From: CAVQOB01 sp963714325
GTDB lineage: Bacteria > Pseudomonadota > Alphaproteobacteria > Rhizobiales > Hyphomicrobiaceae
Length of the DNA: 64,000 nt
Assembly: GCA_963714325.1 (NCBI GenBank)
Contig: CAVQOB010000012.1
Coordinates: 62,001-126,000 of the forward strand
Direction of reading: 5' to 3'
Shown in pieces: positions 8,157-17,495 of this stretch. Below the pieces are notes generated by a model. It had not been told where the DNA came from. It did not search any database and saw only the letters and a program-made list of their open reading frames with translations. A program made the translations under genes and the position numbers. Position 1 is the stretch's first letter; each line of letters opens with the position of its first letter.

Positions 8157-8780
8157 CTAGAGGACGCCTTCTTCGGCTAACGCGCGCTGCGTGGCGTGCC
8201 TGGTGCGTACGCGCTCGCGGTGGGCGATGACGCGCGGTAAGTCGGCGAGGTCGACGCCATCACCCTCGAGCCAGCCTGCGACCGTGAAGAGATAGCCATC
8301 GGCGGCGGTGTACTGCTCGCCCATCACCCATGGCCCCCTGAGGTATTGCGTCTCGATCAGCTGGAAGGCCTTGCCAACGCTCTCCGGCACTTTCGCTTTC
8401 ATGGCGGCGAGCGCTGCCGCGTCATCGGCCCAGCGTGCGCCGCGCAGCTTGTGGGCATGGGCGACATGCACGGTTGAACATAGGTAACTGTTGAATGCCT
8501 GCCATTCAGCGAAGGTATGAGCGTCGTCGAGCGGGGCAAGCTTGGCGGTCGGGAACGTCTGCGCGACGTAGGCGAGGATGGCTGGCGTCTCGGTGAGAAT
8601 GCCGCGTGCCGTGACGAGTGCGGGCACGCGGCCCTTCGGATTGACGGCCAGATAGTCCGGTTTGGTCTGCTCGCTGGCTTTGAAGTCGAGCCGATGCGCG
8701 ACATAGTCGGCGTTGGCTTCGGCCAATGCGATGTGGGAAGCAAGCGAGCAGGCGCCGGGCGAAAAGAAAAGTTTCATCAT
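8157..8780 (-). CDS. Glutathione S-transferase family protein
   Basis: Protein of 207 aa. The N-terminal thioredoxin-like domain starts MMKLFFSPGACSLASHIAL, whose SPGACS motif is that of bacterial beta-class GSTs, where the Cys contacts glutathione. NPKGRVPAL and ILTETPAILAYVA supply the cis-Pro and the glutathione-binding region. The helical C-terminal domain follows from about residue 85, with WVMGEQYTAADGYLFTVAGW. Likely role: glutathione conjugation or reduction of small electrophiles in the cytoplasm; substrate unknown. The gene follows the substrate-binding protein at 8818-9858 on the same strand with a 37-bp gap, so they may share a message, although no functional link is obvious. Confidence 0.88.
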   Translation of the reverse strand: MMKLFFSPGACSLASHIALAEANADYVAHRLDFKASEQTKPDYLAVNPKGRVPALVTARGILTETPAILAYVAQTFPTAKLAPLDDAHTFAEWQAFNSYLCSTVHVAHAHKLRGARWADDAAALAAMKAKVPESVGKAFQLIETQYLRGPWVMGEQYTAADGYLFTVAGWLEGDGVDLADLPRVIAHRERVRTRHATQRALAEEGVL

Positions 8781-8817
8781 GCTTTGGCTCCAGCGCGCGG
8801 ACCCGGGGCTCGCCGGG

Positions 8818-9858
8818 TTACGCCCCAACACCCTTGTTGACGAACTCGAGGCTGTAGGCCTTTTTGTAGTCGATGCCCTTCGGGAATGCGCCGGCGTCGG
8901 CCATCGTGTCGTAGAAGTTTTTCCAGCGCGCGTCGGTCATGGCGCCGATGCCGAGTTTCAATGCGTCGCCCGACTTCACGATGCCCTTTTCATTCATCGT
9001 CTTCAGCGCGAATGCGAGTTTATCGTCGGTCATGTCTGGATTGGCATTCTTGATCAGCGCGTTCGCCGCCTCGTTGCCCGGTCCGCCCTTCATGTATTCG
9101 GCCCAGCCTTGCAAGGACGCATCGACGAAACGCTGCACGGCGCTTTTCTTTTCGGTGATCAGTTTGCGCGAGGTGGTGAAGGTGGTGTTGTAGTTATCGA
9201 AACCATAGTCGGCGATCAGATGCACGACCGGCTTGATCTTGGCTTCCTTCTCGATGGCGTAGGGTTCCGACGACAGGAAGCCCTGTTGCGAGATCTGCTT
9301 GTCCGCGACGAACGGTTGGATGTTGAACGTATAGGGGCGGACCTGCTCGTCGGTGAAGCCGAACTTGGCTTTGAGGAACAGCCAGTAGCTGGTGCGGCCG
9401 GTGCCCCCGACCAGGATCGTCTTGCCCTTGAGCTTGTCGAGGCTGTCGTGGCCGACGTCGGGGTGCGAGATGATGACCTGGGGGTCTTTCTGGAAGATCG
9501 AGCCGATGCACAGGAACGGCACGCCTTCGCGGGCGAAGTTGATCGCTTCGAACGAATTCGACATGACCATGTCGACAACGCCGCCGACCAGGATCTGGTT
9601 CATGTTGAGCTGTGGTCCGCCCATGCGGATGTCGGCGTCGATACCGGCCTTTTTGTAGAGATCGTTGGCGAGCGCATAGTAGAAGCCGCCGTGCTCGGCC
9701 TGCGCGCGCCAATTGGTGTTGTAGGAAATCTTGTCGGCGCCTTGGGCTGTCGTCTGAGTGAGGATGCCGGGCAGCGTGACGGCGGCACCTGCGCCGCCGA
9801 GGACGCCGAGCGCATGGCGGCGATGGATCGTCAGTTTGGATTTACGGGATATTACCAT
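8818..9858 (-). CDS. ABC transporter substrate-binding protein, NMT1/NitT-TauT type
   Basis: Protein of 346 aa. The ATG at 9858 is preceded by AAGGAG. The leader RRHALGVLGGAGAAVTLPG resembles a Tat-style or lipid-free signal peptide. The mature part starts ISYNTNWRAQAEHGGFYYAL, the SsuA/TauA/THI5 family entry, followed by the early ligand-site segment VGGVVDMVMSNSFEAINFA and SLDKLKGKTILVGGTGR. Such proteins bind sulfonates, nitrate, pyrimidine precursors or aromatic acids in the periplasm. No permease or ATPase gene adjoins it, so it is an orphan here and its ligand cannot be predicted. A GST gene follows. Confidence 0.85.
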   Translation of the reverse strand: MVISRKSKLTIHRRHALGVLGGAGAAVTLPGILTQTTAQGADKISYNTNWRAQAEHGGFYYALANDLYKKAGIDADIRMGGPQLNMNQILVGGVVDMVMSNSFEAINFAREGVPFLCIGSIFQKDPQVIISHPDVGHDSLDKLKGKTILVGGTGRTSYWLFLKAKFGFTDEQVRPYTFNIQPFVADKQISQQGFLSSEPYAIEKEAKIKPVVHLIADYGFDNYNTTFTTSRKLITEKKSAVQRFVDASLQGWAEYMKGGPGNEAANALIKNANPDMTDDKLAFALKTMNEKGIVKSGDALKLGIGAMTDARWKNFYDTMADAGAFPKGIDYKKAYSLEFVNKGVGA

Positions 9859-10176
9859 GCGGGGGCTCCTTGCGACCAACGGTCCTGAAGGCCCACGACC
9901 GGGCTCAGGCTTCAGATATGACAGAGACTTAGCAGGCCGCAAGCTCGGCGAAAAGCTTCCGGGTTGCTGAAAATCGGGCAGCGACCTGCGCAATTTCTGG
10001 GCAGCACAGCGAAGTCGGTCAAGCGAACCCGCGCTGCGCGCCCACCATGGGAAGGCTGGACAACCGAACAGTGACACAGGTGGGTCATAATTGCAGCGTA
10101 ACCGCGCGCGGCAGCAGAGTGCGGCGTCAGTGTCGGAGGCTGTGCCGTTGGGTGGCAGGACGGCGGGATCGAAAGC
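9859..10176. other. 318-bp divergent intergenic region
   Basis: Separates the leftward substrate-binding protein gene from the rightward glycosyltransferase gene, so it should hold two promoters. I see no convincing open frame, strong hairpin or recognisable operator. Confidence 0.5.
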
Positions 10177-11727
10177 ATGGCAATTCCGGGCATTGATGAG
10201 CGCGCACTCGTCGCCGGTGCGCGGCGGTGGCAGCGTGATGATCTTTTCGCCGCGCTAGGCGCCACTGTGTTGTTGGCGGTTTTCGTCGCCAGTGCCACAA
10301 CGCGACAACTGTCGGTTCCAGACGAAGGTCGCTATCTCGATATCGCGCGATGGATGGTGATTAGCGGCGACTGGACGGTGCCGCGACTGAACGGATTGCC
10401 GTTCCAACACAAGCCACCACTGTTTTTCTGGATCGAGGCGGCGGCACTTAAGATGTTCGGAGCAACGCTATTTGCGGGCCGGCTTGCCTCGATGCTCGGA
10501 GCCGGACTGGCGCTGCTCTCAGTCTATTGGCTTGGACGGATCTATGCGACGCCGGAGGTTGGATGCTGGTCGGCGGTGGTGCTTGCGACATCACCGATTT
10601 TCTTTGCCGGGGCCCAGTATGCCAATTTGGACATGCTGGTCGCCGGTCTGATCACTGCAACGATTGCGCTGGCCGCAAAGGCGGTGCAGGCGAATGATCA
10701 AGTTGCGCTGCGCTGGTGGATCGCCGCTTATGCGATGGCAGCGTTAGCGCTGTTGGCCAAGGGGCTGATCGGCATTGCCATTCCCGGATTGGTATTCGTC
10801 GTCTGGTGTGTGATCGAGCAGCAGCCACGCCACTTCGTCACCGCACTCCCGCTTTCTGGAATCGCTATTTTCGCGGTGATCGCTGGCCCTTGGCTTTATT
10901 TTGTGGAACTCAGTCTGCCCGGATTCCTCAAAACGCTGCTGGTCCATCATCATTTCGAGCGTTATACGCAGACCGTGTTCAACAACCGCATCGGGCCCTG
11001 GTTTTTCCCGGCCGTGCTGATTGCTGGGACTGTGCCATGGATCGGCGCGCTGGTCGGGCACGCGATCATGGGCTTGCGGACGTGGTCCGTGCAGCGCGGG
11101 AACTGGTTCGCGGCCATGACACCGGCCAGCCTGCTTTGTCGCTTAGCGCTCGTCTGGCTGTTGTGCGTCGTCGTTTTCTTTTCGATTCCGGCCTCCAAAT
11201 TGGCTGGCTATATTTTCCCCGCACTGCCGCCATTGGCCCTCATCATCGGGACGGCCGTGGCGGGGCGGCCTATCCGCAGGTTGCTCGCGGCGGGGGCCGG
11301 ACTGGCCTGCATGGCCGTCACTCTGCTCGGTCCAGCCATGCAAAAAGCTACCCCGGATCGCATCGTGGCACCCGTTGCCAAGCAGTTTCGCTCCGCCGAC
11401 CGCGTCGTTTTCCTTGGCCGCTACTTTCATAGCGTCGCGTTCCTGCTCAACCGTAAGCATGCAATCCCGGTCGTTGGCAACTGGGAGGAGCATGCCGCGG
11501 GATTGCCCGACAATGAGCATCGGGAATTGATCGAGGGGGCAGAGGCGATGCGCCTCGCTGCTCGGGACGTGCTGATTGACGCGAAGAGATTTGCGGCGAT
11601 CATTGCGGCGCCGGGCGTGACTTGGATCGTCGCCGAGGCGGCAAATGCAGAGAGCCTTGGCCTTCAGAACCTTCCGACGGTTGCCCGCGACAACAAATTT
11701 GTTGTGATGAGAGTCGTTGGCCAATAG
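10177..11727 (+). CDS. ArnT-like/GT39-family membrane glycosyltransferase
   Basis: Protein of 516 aa with about 11 hydrophobic segments. The first loop carries SVPDEGRYLDIARWMVISGD followed by GLPFQHKPPLFFWIEA, the DE-x-R(Y) acceptor/metal motif and KPPL motif of ArnT and related polyprenyl-phosphate-sugar transferases. Such enzymes move a sugar such as aminoarabinose from undecaprenyl phosphate onto lipid A or other periplasmic acceptors. No arn pathway genes are nearby, so the sugar and acceptor are unknown. The ATG at 10177 lies behind GGCGGGA. A PagL-like lipid A deacylase gene 2 kb upstream makes envelope modification a reasonable theme, though this is inference. Confidence 0.82.
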   Translation: MAIPGIDERALVAGARRWQRDDLFAALGATVLLAVFVASATTRQLSVPDEGRYLDIARWMVISGDWTVPRLNGLPFQHKPPLFFWIEAAALKMFGATLFAGRLASMLGAGLALLSVYWLGRIYATPEVGCWSAVVLATSPIFFAGAQYANLDMLVAGLITATIALAAKAVQANDQVALRWWIAAYAMAALALLAKGLIGIAIPGLVFVVWCVIEQQPRHFVTALPLSGIAIFAVIAGPWLYFVELSLPGFLKTLLVHHHFERYTQTVFNNRIGPWFFPAVLIAGTVPWIGALVGHAIMGLRTWSVQRGNWFAAMTPASLLCRLALVWLLCVVVFFSIPASKLAGYIFPALPPLALIIGTAVAGRPIRRLLAAGAGLACMAVTLLGPAMQKATPDRIVAPVAKQFRSADRVVFLGRYFHSVAFLLNRKHAIPVVGNWEEHAAGLPDNEHRELIEGAEAMRLAARDVLIDAKRFAAIIAAPGVTWIVAEAANAESLGLQNLPTVARDNKFVVMRVVGQ

Positions 11728-11776
11728 CGTCCTCGCCGTCCCGTTTGATTTACCGAATTCGGGCGTGGGAGGAACC

Positions 11777-13150
11777 ATGGTCATCATGTCAGCGCCAACC
11801 GGCGACCGTGGCCGCTACGACATCGCCGGTCTGATCGCTGATCTCGGCGATGTGCCGTTGGTCACCGAATCAGGTGTTGTCAGGCGCAAGTCGCGCGACT
11901 TCTTCTGGTACTCGCCGATCCTGAACAAGGAACTTCACGGCAAATCCGCCGACATTATCGTTGCGCCGCGCAACGAGGCGGACATTGTGCGGACTGTTGC
12001 TGCATGCGTGCGCCGCCGCATCCCGATCACCGTGCGTGCAGGCGCCACAGGCAACTACGGCCAGGCCGTGCCGCTCGAAGGCGGCGTGCTGCTCGACGTC
12101 AACACACTGACGGCCATTAAGTGGCAGAAGCCCGGGGTAATCCGTGTCGAAGCCGGCGCGCGCATGCATGAGATTGACGCGGTGACGCGGCCGCAGGACT
12201 GGGAACTCAGAATGCATCCGTCGACTAAGCGGATGGCGACCATTGGCGGATTCGTGGCCGGCGGCTCAGGCGGCATCGGCTCCATTATGCACGGCGGGCT
12301 GCGCGAACCCGGCAACATCATTGCAGCGCGCATTGTCACCATGGAAGAAACGCCGCGGATCATCGAGTTGCGCGGCGATGCGGCGCAGAAAGTCAATCGC
12401 GCCTATGGCACGACCGGGATCATCACCGAACTTGAAATGCCGATGTCGCCGGCTTGGACCTGGCGCGAGATGGTCGTCGCGTTCAATGACTTTGCGGATT
12501 GCGTGCAGTTCGGTCATGAGGTGGCGCTGGCCGATGGCATCGTCAAAAAACTGCTGTCACCGATCGTCTGGCCGATCCCGTCGTTTTTTGCAGGTCTGAA
12601 GGACCAATGCCCCGAGGGTAAAAGCATCCTAATCGCGATGGTGGCTGAGCCGTCACTTGAAAGTTTCGAGGCGATGCTCGGCCAGCGCGGTCAGATCACC
12701 TGCAATCGGGCCTTCAATGAAAGCCCGGAGCACGAGCCGCTCTATGAGTACACCTGGAACCACACGACGCTGCAGCTGTTGAAGGTCGATCGCAGCGTCA
12801 CGTATCTTCAATGCCTCTATCCGCACGACCGACTGCTTGAGAGCGTCAGCGAGATGCGGGCGTTGTTCCCGGACGAGGTCTTGCCGCATCTAGAATTCAT
12901 TCGCTTCGGCGGGCGGGTGACCTGCAGCGCGCTGCCGATCGTGCGCTATACGACGCCGGAGCGGTTGAACGAGATCATCGCCATCCACGAAGAGCACGGC
13001 GTGATGATCGCAAATCCGCACGTGGTGACGCTTGAGGACGGCAGCCGGCACAAGCGCGCCGACGCCGATCAGCTTGGTTTCAAGCGCGAAATCGACCCCT
13101 ATGGCCTGCTCAATCCCGGCAAGATGCGCTCGTTCATGGCGGCGCGGTGA
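11777..13150 (+). CDS. FAD-binding oxidoreductase (FAD/FMN-containing dehydrogenase, GlcD-like)
   Basis: Protein of 457 aa; the ATG at 11777 has GGGAGGAACC directly upstream, which decides the start over 11717. The PCMH-type FAD-binding domain spans about residues 50-230: ADIIVAPRNEADIVRTVAA, PITVRAGATGNYGQAVPLEG, then GGFVAGGSGGIGSIMHGGLR. The C-terminal part is an FAD-linked oxidase domain ending DPYGLLNPGKMRSF, the usual closing motif. These enzymes oxidise 2-hydroxy acids or alcohols; the substrate cannot be set from sequence. It lies 49 bp after the glycosyltransferase gene and 96 bp before an enoyl-CoA hydratase gene. Confidence 0.85.
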   Translation: MVIMSAPTGDRGRYDIAGLIADLGDVPLVTESGVVRRKSRDFFWYSPILNKELHGKSADIIVAPRNEADIVRTVAACVRRRIPITVRAGATGNYGQAVPLEGGVLLDVNTLTAIKWQKPGVIRVEAGARMHEIDAVTRPQDWELRMHPSTKRMATIGGFVAGGSGGIGSIMHGGLREPGNIIAARIVTMEETPRIIELRGDAAQKVNRAYGTTGIITELEMPMSPAWTWREMVVAFNDFADCVQFGHEVALADGIVKKLLSPIVWPIPSFFAGLKDQCPEGKSILIAMVAEPSLESFEAMLGQRGQITCNRAFNESPEHEPLYEYTWNHTTLQLLKVDRSVTYLQCLYPHDRLLESVSEMRALFPDEVLPHLEFIRFGGRVTCSALPIVRYTTPERLNEIIAIHEEHGVMIANPHVVTLEDGSRHKRADADQLGFKREIDPYGLLNPGKMRSFMAAR

Positions 13151-13246
13151 CGGCCGCAACGAACGGCCGTCGGCTCGACAACTGCTGCGGCAATGCTAAG
13201 AGTGGCCGAAACCATTTCAGCGACAGTAGCCCAACGGGAGTCCCGC

Positions 13247-14035
13247 ATGTCCACCGAAAAGATGATCGCGAAGAAGGAAAACGGCATCGGCTGGATGATT
13301 TTCAACAACCCCGAGCGGCACAATGCGGTGTCCTATGAAATGTGGGTCGCGTCTCTGGAGATCATGGCGGACTTTCGTGCCGATCCGTCGATCCGCGTGA
13401 TGGTACTGTCGGGCAACGGCGGCAAGGCGTTCGTCTCGGGCGCCGATATTTCCAAGTTCAAGGACGAACGCCAGGAGGCCGACGCTCGCGAGCGCTATCA
13501 GGCGACGACGGAGAAGGTCTACAATGAGCTGCAGTCGATGCCGATGCCGACCATCGCGATGATCCGCGGCTATTGCATTGGCGGCGGCACGGCGATCGCG
13601 GTCTGCTCGGATATCCGGATCTGCACGGAAGGCTCTAAATTCGGCGTTCCCGCGGCAAAGCTCGGGCTTGGCTATGGCATGTCCAGGGCGAAGCCGCTGA
13701 TCGATCTGGTTGGCCCGTCCTTCGCAATGGAAATGTTTTTCACTGGCCGTCAGTTTGATTCATCCGAGGCGCTGCGCATGGGCCTCGTCAACCGCGTCGT
13801 CGCCGATGATGCGCTCGATGCGACGGTCGGTGAGATGGCGCGGACCATCGCCGATAATGCGCCGCTGACGGTGCGCGCCGCGAAGATGGTGGTGCGTGAG
13901 TTGGTCAAGGATCGCGCCGACCGCAATGTGGCGGCGTGTGAAGCGGCGGTGAAAGCCTGCTTCGCCAGCAACGATTACAAGGAAGGCCAGGCAGCATTCC
14001 TGGAGAAGCGCAAGCCGAAGTTTACGGGCAAGTGA
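13247..14035 (+). CDS. Enoyl-CoA hydratase/isomerase family protein
   Basis: Protein of 262 aa with a crotonase fold. The oxyanion-hole segments are present: SGNGGKAFVSGADISKFKD and MPTIAMIRGYCIGGGTAIAV. The start at 13247 (MSTEKMIAKKENGIGW) has GGGAG upstream and places the conserved first strand at the N-terminus; the alternative at 13193 only adds an unrelated leader. It probably hydrates or isomerises an acyl-CoA double bond in fatty-acid or aromatic-acid breakdown. It stops only 6 bp from the convergent glycosyltransferase gene, leaving no room for separate terminators. Confidence 0.9.
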   Translation: MSTEKMIAKKENGIGWMIFNNPERHNAVSYEMWVASLEIMADFRADPSIRVMVLSGNGGKAFVSGADISKFKDERQEADARERYQATTEKVYNELQSMPMPTIAMIRGYCIGGGTAIAVCSDIRICTEGSKFGVPAAKLGLGYGMSRAKPLIDLVGPSFAMEMFFTGRQFDSSEALRMGLVNRVVADDALDATVGEMARTIADNAPLTVRAAKMVVRELVKDRADRNVAACEAAVKACFASNDYKEGQAAFLEKRKPKFTGK

Positions 14036-14041
14036 GAGCAC

Positions 14042-15289
14042 TTACCCCTCCAACTTCTTCCCCTTCGGCAACACGCGGTTGAGGAAGCCGAGGAAGGCTG
14101 GGTAGCGCTTGGTCAGGAAATCGTATTCGCGGACGACGTGGCGGCGCGCACTGAGCGCCAGGGGCTGATAGTGAGCCGGGCGTTCGAGTACGTCGATGAC
14201 CTTGGCAGCGAGCCCCTTGATATCGAAGAATTCATTGAGGATTGCGGCCTCACCGTCGCCAGTGATTTCGCGGACGGGCGGGACATCCGACGCGATGATG
14301 ACCTTCTCCAACGCCATCGCTTCGAGCGCCGACCAGGACGGCACAAACGGCACCGTCAGGTAGACATGCACGCGCGAGAGTTTCAGCAGCGCGACATAGT
14401 CGAGGTAGGGTAGAGATCCCAGAAAATGCACGCGCGACCAGTCGATCTGGTCTTTCATTTCTGCCGTCAAGCGGCCGCGATACGTCTCGCCGCCGCCGAG
14501 ATGCGCGCCATAGGACACGAGGTCTGATCCGACGATGGCGACGTGCGCATTCGGCCGCGCTTTCTGGACCTCAGGGATCGCCCGCATCATGACGTGAAAG
14601 CCGCGCACGGGTTCGAGATTGCGGGCGAGATACGTCACGAGTTCGGTCTGGCGGGTGAACGTGACGTTCGCCAATTTCAACATGAGATGGCTGGTGTGAT
14701 CGGGCAGTAGCAAATCGGTGCGCACGCCCTCGTGCAGGACGTGGATCTTGTCCTGCATGAGATTGGGGTGGACCGATTTCTGCCAGCGCGTCGCGGTGTG
14801 GCCGATATCGCAGCGCAGGTGGCTCAGGTGATGCACGGCGTTGCGGGCAACCAGCAGCTGCGCGATGTCAGGCCGCTCCTTGAATTCGGGATCGTGACCG
14901 ATCGCGCCACCCTTCGGGATAAAATAATATTCAAAGCATCCGACCAGTGGCACGTCCGGCCAGACGTCCTTGACGAACAGCAATTCGCCCCATCCGGCGT
15001 GGCCGACGATGATGTCCGGCGTGAATCCTTTCTTCGCGATCTCGCGACAGGCGGCCGCAGCGCCCGCGCCGGCCATGCAATTCTGCTCGAAGTACTTGGT
15101 GTAGGGGTTGGCGTCGTCACCGGGCATCTTGCCGGGCTTGTAGACGACGACATGGTGGTTGGTGGGCTTGGCATAGCCCTTCTGGCGCTGTGTCAGGAAG
15201 ACGATGCGATGTTGGCCGGTTGCGGCCAAGCGCGGCACGATCTCGCGGTATTGGCCAGGGTAATTCTGGTGAATGAAAAGGATGTTCAT
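14042..15289 (-). CDS. GT4-family glycosyltransferase
   Basis: Protein of 415 aa with a GT-B layout: the N-terminal acceptor half begins MNILFIHQNYPGQYREIVPR, and the donor half carries RNLEPVRGFHVMMRAIPEV, NAHVAIVGSD, VHFLGSLPYLDYVALL and PSWSALEAMALEKVIIASD. The last segment holds the Glu-x7-Glu-like nucleotide-sugar site. An HQNFPGQ-like opening is typical of a proteobacterial GT4 subgroup linked to polysaccharide or glycan synthesis. No sugar pathway genes adjoin it. Cytoplasmic, probably membrane-associated; acceptor and sugar unknown. Confidence 0.85.
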   Translation of the reverse strand: MNILFIHQNYPGQYREIVPRLAATGQHRIVFLTQRQKGYAKPTNHHVVVYKPGKMPGDDANPYTKYFEQNCMAGAGAAAACREIAKKGFTPDIIVGHAGWGELLFVKDVWPDVPLVGCFEYYFIPKGGAIGHDPEFKERPDIAQLLVARNAVHHLSHLRCDIGHTATRWQKSVHPNLMQDKIHVLHEGVRTDLLLPDHTSHLMLKLANVTFTRQTELVTYLARNLEPVRGFHVMMRAIPEVQKARPNAHVAIVGSDLVSYGAHLGGGETYRGRLTAEMKDQIDWSRVHFLGSLPYLDYVALLKLSRVHVYLTVPFVPSWSALEAMALEKVIIASDVPPVREITGDGEAAILNEFFDIKGLAAKVIDVLERPAHYQPLALSARRHVVREYDFLTKRYPAFLGFLNRVLPKGKKLEG

Positions 15290-15367
15290 CGCGACTCGAA
15301 AAGCAACGGGTAGCGTAGTGTGGTGCAGGATCGCGCAACTGGCAACGCCGGAGACGCTTGCCGCCGC

Positions 15368-15925
15368 TTACTGCAAATGCGTCGGTGCATGGCGGCCGCC
15401 GAGCGGCGCGGTGTTGAGAATGGCGACGGGGGGAAAGCGGACGAGGTCGAGCCTGTCAAGACGGGCCTCGAAGGCCTCGAAGGCATGTGCGACGAGGTTT
15501 TCGAGGTCGGCACGCTTTTGGCTCTTGGGCAAACTGGTCGTCAGAGTGATGTGCGGCACCCAGGCGATAGTTTCGGCGGTATGGGCGTCGGCGCCGGTGC
15601 CGATGATGAGCGGCGTCAAGCGAGTGTGGAAGGCGCGCAACTCCGGATTGTCCTTGATCCCAAGGAAAAGCACCGGCGTTGGTCGTTCAAAGGCCGCGAG
15701 GCGGTCGACCACCACGGTGATGGCCGGAAGGCCGGCAGCGAAGCTGTCGAGCAGGTCGGCGGTGGCGATCGGGTCGAGATCGCTATGGCGCGCCAGCGTG
15801 ATGTGCGGCTCGTACTTGAGGCCGGCGACGGATTTCGCGAGGCCACTGTCTTCAATGCTTTGCCAGAGCTTGCGGACCTTGGTTCCGCTTTTTTCGTCCA
15901 GCGTCAGGGTGATGGCGTAGGGCAT
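15368..15925 (-). CDS. thpR: 2'-5' RNA ligase family protein (RNA 2',3'-cyclic phosphodiesterase)
   Basis: Protein of 185 aa of the 2H phosphoesterase superfamily. The two catalytic H-x-T motifs are visible as EPHITLARHSD (about residue 45) and WVPHITLTTSLP (about residue 130). Proteins of this type open 2',3'-cyclic phosphate RNA ends and can join tRNA halves in vitro. The start at 15925 gives MPYAITLTLDEKSG, matching the first strand of the fold; longer readings to 16003 add nothing recognisable. Stand-alone cytoplasmic gene between a glycosyltransferase and an RraA-like gene, all leftward. Confidence 0.8.
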   Translation of the reverse strand: MPYAITLTLDEKSGTKVRKLWQSIEDSGLAKSVAGLKYEPHITLARHSDLDPIATADLLDSFAAGLPAITVVVDRLAAFERPTPVLFLGIKDNPELRAFHTRLTPLIIGTGADAHTAETIAWVPHITLTTSLPKSQKRADLENLVAHAFEAFEARLDRLDLVRFPPVAILNTAPLGGRHAPTHLQ

Positions 15926-16013
15926 CGGTAAGCAAGGCCATATTTGCGGCTGCAGGGCAAGAGTGGGCACCGATGCCATACGGGTTGACTCGAACCTGTC
16001 CAACGGATCGCGC

Positions 16014-16730
16014 TCAGCGCTTCTGGCTGGCGTCGTAACGGGCTTTGGCCTCCGCGTTCATGGGATAGAGGCCGGGCAGTGCCGCGCCTTTTTCGACTTC
16101 GGCCATGATCCAGCCCTCCATGTTTTCCTGTTCAGGAGCGGTGGCGAGGACGTGGTCGAGCAGTGCGGCGGGGATCAGCACCGCGCCGTCGTCGTCGACG
16201 ACCACGACGTCATTGGGGAATACGGCGACGCCGCCGCAGGCGATCGGCTGCTGCCAGGCAACGAAGGTGAGGCCGGCGACCGAGGGCGGAGCGGCGCCGC
16301 CCTGGCACCAGATCGGCAACTTGGTCCCAATCACGCCCGCGACGTCGCGGATGACACCGTCGGTGACGAGCCCTGCGACGCCGCGCTTCTGCATGCGGGC
16401 ACAGAGAATGTCGCCGAAGATGCCGGCGTCGGTCACGCCCATGGCATCGACGACGGCGATGCACCCGGCCGGCATCGCTTCGATCGCCGCGCGCGTCGAG
16501 ATCGGCGAGGACCAGGATTCCGGTGTGGCCAGGTCTTCCCGCGCCGGCACGAAGCGCAACGTGAAGGCGCGGCCGACGAGGCGCGGCTGGCCCGCGCGCA
16601 ACGGCCGCGTGCCGCGCATCCAGACATTGCGCAGGCCCTTTTTCAACAAGATCGTGGTGATCGTCGCCGTCGTCGTTTGCCCGAGGATTTTCGCGGCTTG
16701 CGGATCAAGGGGAAGCGGCGCGGTGGTCAT
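16014..16730 (-). CDS. RraA-like / HMG-CHA aldolase family protein
   Basis: Protein of 238 aa. The family core is clear: RAAIEAMPAGCIAVVDAMGV, FGDILCARMQKRGVAGLVTDG and VIRDVAG. The Gly-x3-ADxxxARA-like site of RraA is here GDILCARM, with the conserved Arg and Asp of the TDG-x-(I/V)-RD loop that binds divalent metal in the aldolase members. The family includes the RNase E inhibitor RraA and class II aldolases for 4-hydroxy-4-methyl-2-oxoglutarate or oxaloacetate decarboxylation. An enzymatic role is likelier given the retained metal site and the length above RraA's roughly 160 aa. Substrate unknown. Confidence 0.82.
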   Translation of the reverse strand: MTTAPLPLDPQAAKILGQTTTATITTILLKKGLRNVWMRGTRPLRAGQPRLVGRAFTLRFVPAREDLATPESWSSPISTRAAIEAMPAGCIAVVDAMGVTDAGIFGDILCARMQKRGVAGLVTDGVIRDVAGVIGTKLPIWCQGGAAPPSVAGLTFVAWQQPIACGGVAVFPNDVVVVDDDGAVLIPAALLDHVLATAPEQENMEGWIMAEVEKGAALPGLYPMNAEAKARYDASQKR

Positions 16731-16828
16731 GGGAGCAAGTCCTGATCGTTGGATGGCGTGCAATCTCAGCTTGCTATGGCAGAGACAATGGCCTCTGGGC
16801 AAGGCTTGCTGCGCCATGACCGCCTTTA

Positions 16829-17455
16829 CTAGCGGTCGGCGTTTTCTGTAACAGAGCGGACGATGACGCTCGCCAGTCGTGCGGAGCGCTCCTTGGGCGT
16901 TTCATCGGCGACATGCGTGATGTCAAACAGGAACAACACGTAGGGCTGCGATACACCCTCGGTGATCAGCATGACGCGGCCACGGCCAAAATGCGGGCGG
17001 TCGTTGTTCGCCCGGTCGTTTGGCGGGCGGCAAAACACACCGTCGACCTCGTGTGTAGCTTGGCCGTCCAGAGAGCCATTCGGACGAAATAACTTCATGA
17101 ATGGGTCCATTTCCGAGGGCCAGAACTTGGAATAATCGCGACCGAAAACCTCCAGCTCTGAAAGACGGTTCAAGGCCAGAAACAGAGGACTGGCTTTGAC
17201 TACGCGCCAATGTGCATCAGCAAGCACAGCGATGCCGCCGTAACCCTGGACGAGGGCCTTAATCGCGAAGTCGGCAGTGACGTTTGGTGATACCAAAACT
17301 TCAAGACGGCGCTTGATTCCGATGTTCGGCTCGTCTTTGCCCCGCTCCCAACGGCTGACGGTTACGGCCGTGACGCTTAGCAATTCGCCGAAGGCTTCTT
17401 GTGTAAGTTTTTTTTGAGTTCGGAAAGCGCGGATCTTTTCGCCGATTGAGGGCAT
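16829..17455 (-). CDS. XRE-family transcriptional regulator with a PAS/MmyB-like sensor domain
   Basis: Protein of 208 aa. Residues about 5-60 form an XRE helix-turn-helix (IGEKIRAFRTQKKLTQEAFG, then VTAVTVSRWERGKDEPNIG). From about 70 a PAS-like domain follows (GGIAVLADAHWRVVKASPLF) with a FWPSEMDPFMKLF stretch, so it may sense a small ligand or redox state. Two abutting palindromes lie 22-55 bp upstream of its start (17477-17510), which suggests autoregulation. A possible small transcript runs the other way from the same gap and is closed by a strong terminator. No enzyme genes adjoin that would identify the regulon. Confidence 0.82.
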   Translation of the reverse strand: MPSIGEKIRAFRTQKKLTQEAFGELLSVTAVTVSRWERGKDEPNIGIKRRLEVLVSPNVTADFAIKALVQGYGGIAVLADAHWRVVKASPLFLALNRLSELEVFGRDYSKFWPSEMDPFMKLFRPNGSLDGQATHEVDGVFCRPPNDRANNDRPHFGRGRVMLITEGVSQPYVLFLFDITHVADETPKERSARLASVIVRSVTENADR

Positions 17456-17476
17456 TCGAGCCTCTGCAGATTCTGA

Positions 17477-17495
17477 ATATAAGACCGACTTATAT
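17477..17495. promoter_or_regulatory. Candidate operator 1 of the XRE regulator
   Basis: ATATAAG, 5 nt, CTTATAT: a perfect inverted repeat with 7-bp arms and AT-rich sequence in a GC-rich genome, 22 bp upstream of the regulator start. XRE proteins usually bind such dyads as dimers. Confidence 0.5.

Noticed and set aside
13149..13171. GACGGCC / GGCCGTC hairpin after the FAD oxidoreductase gene
   Set aside because: Seven-bp stem, no T-run, GC-rich genome; not strong enough to call a terminator.
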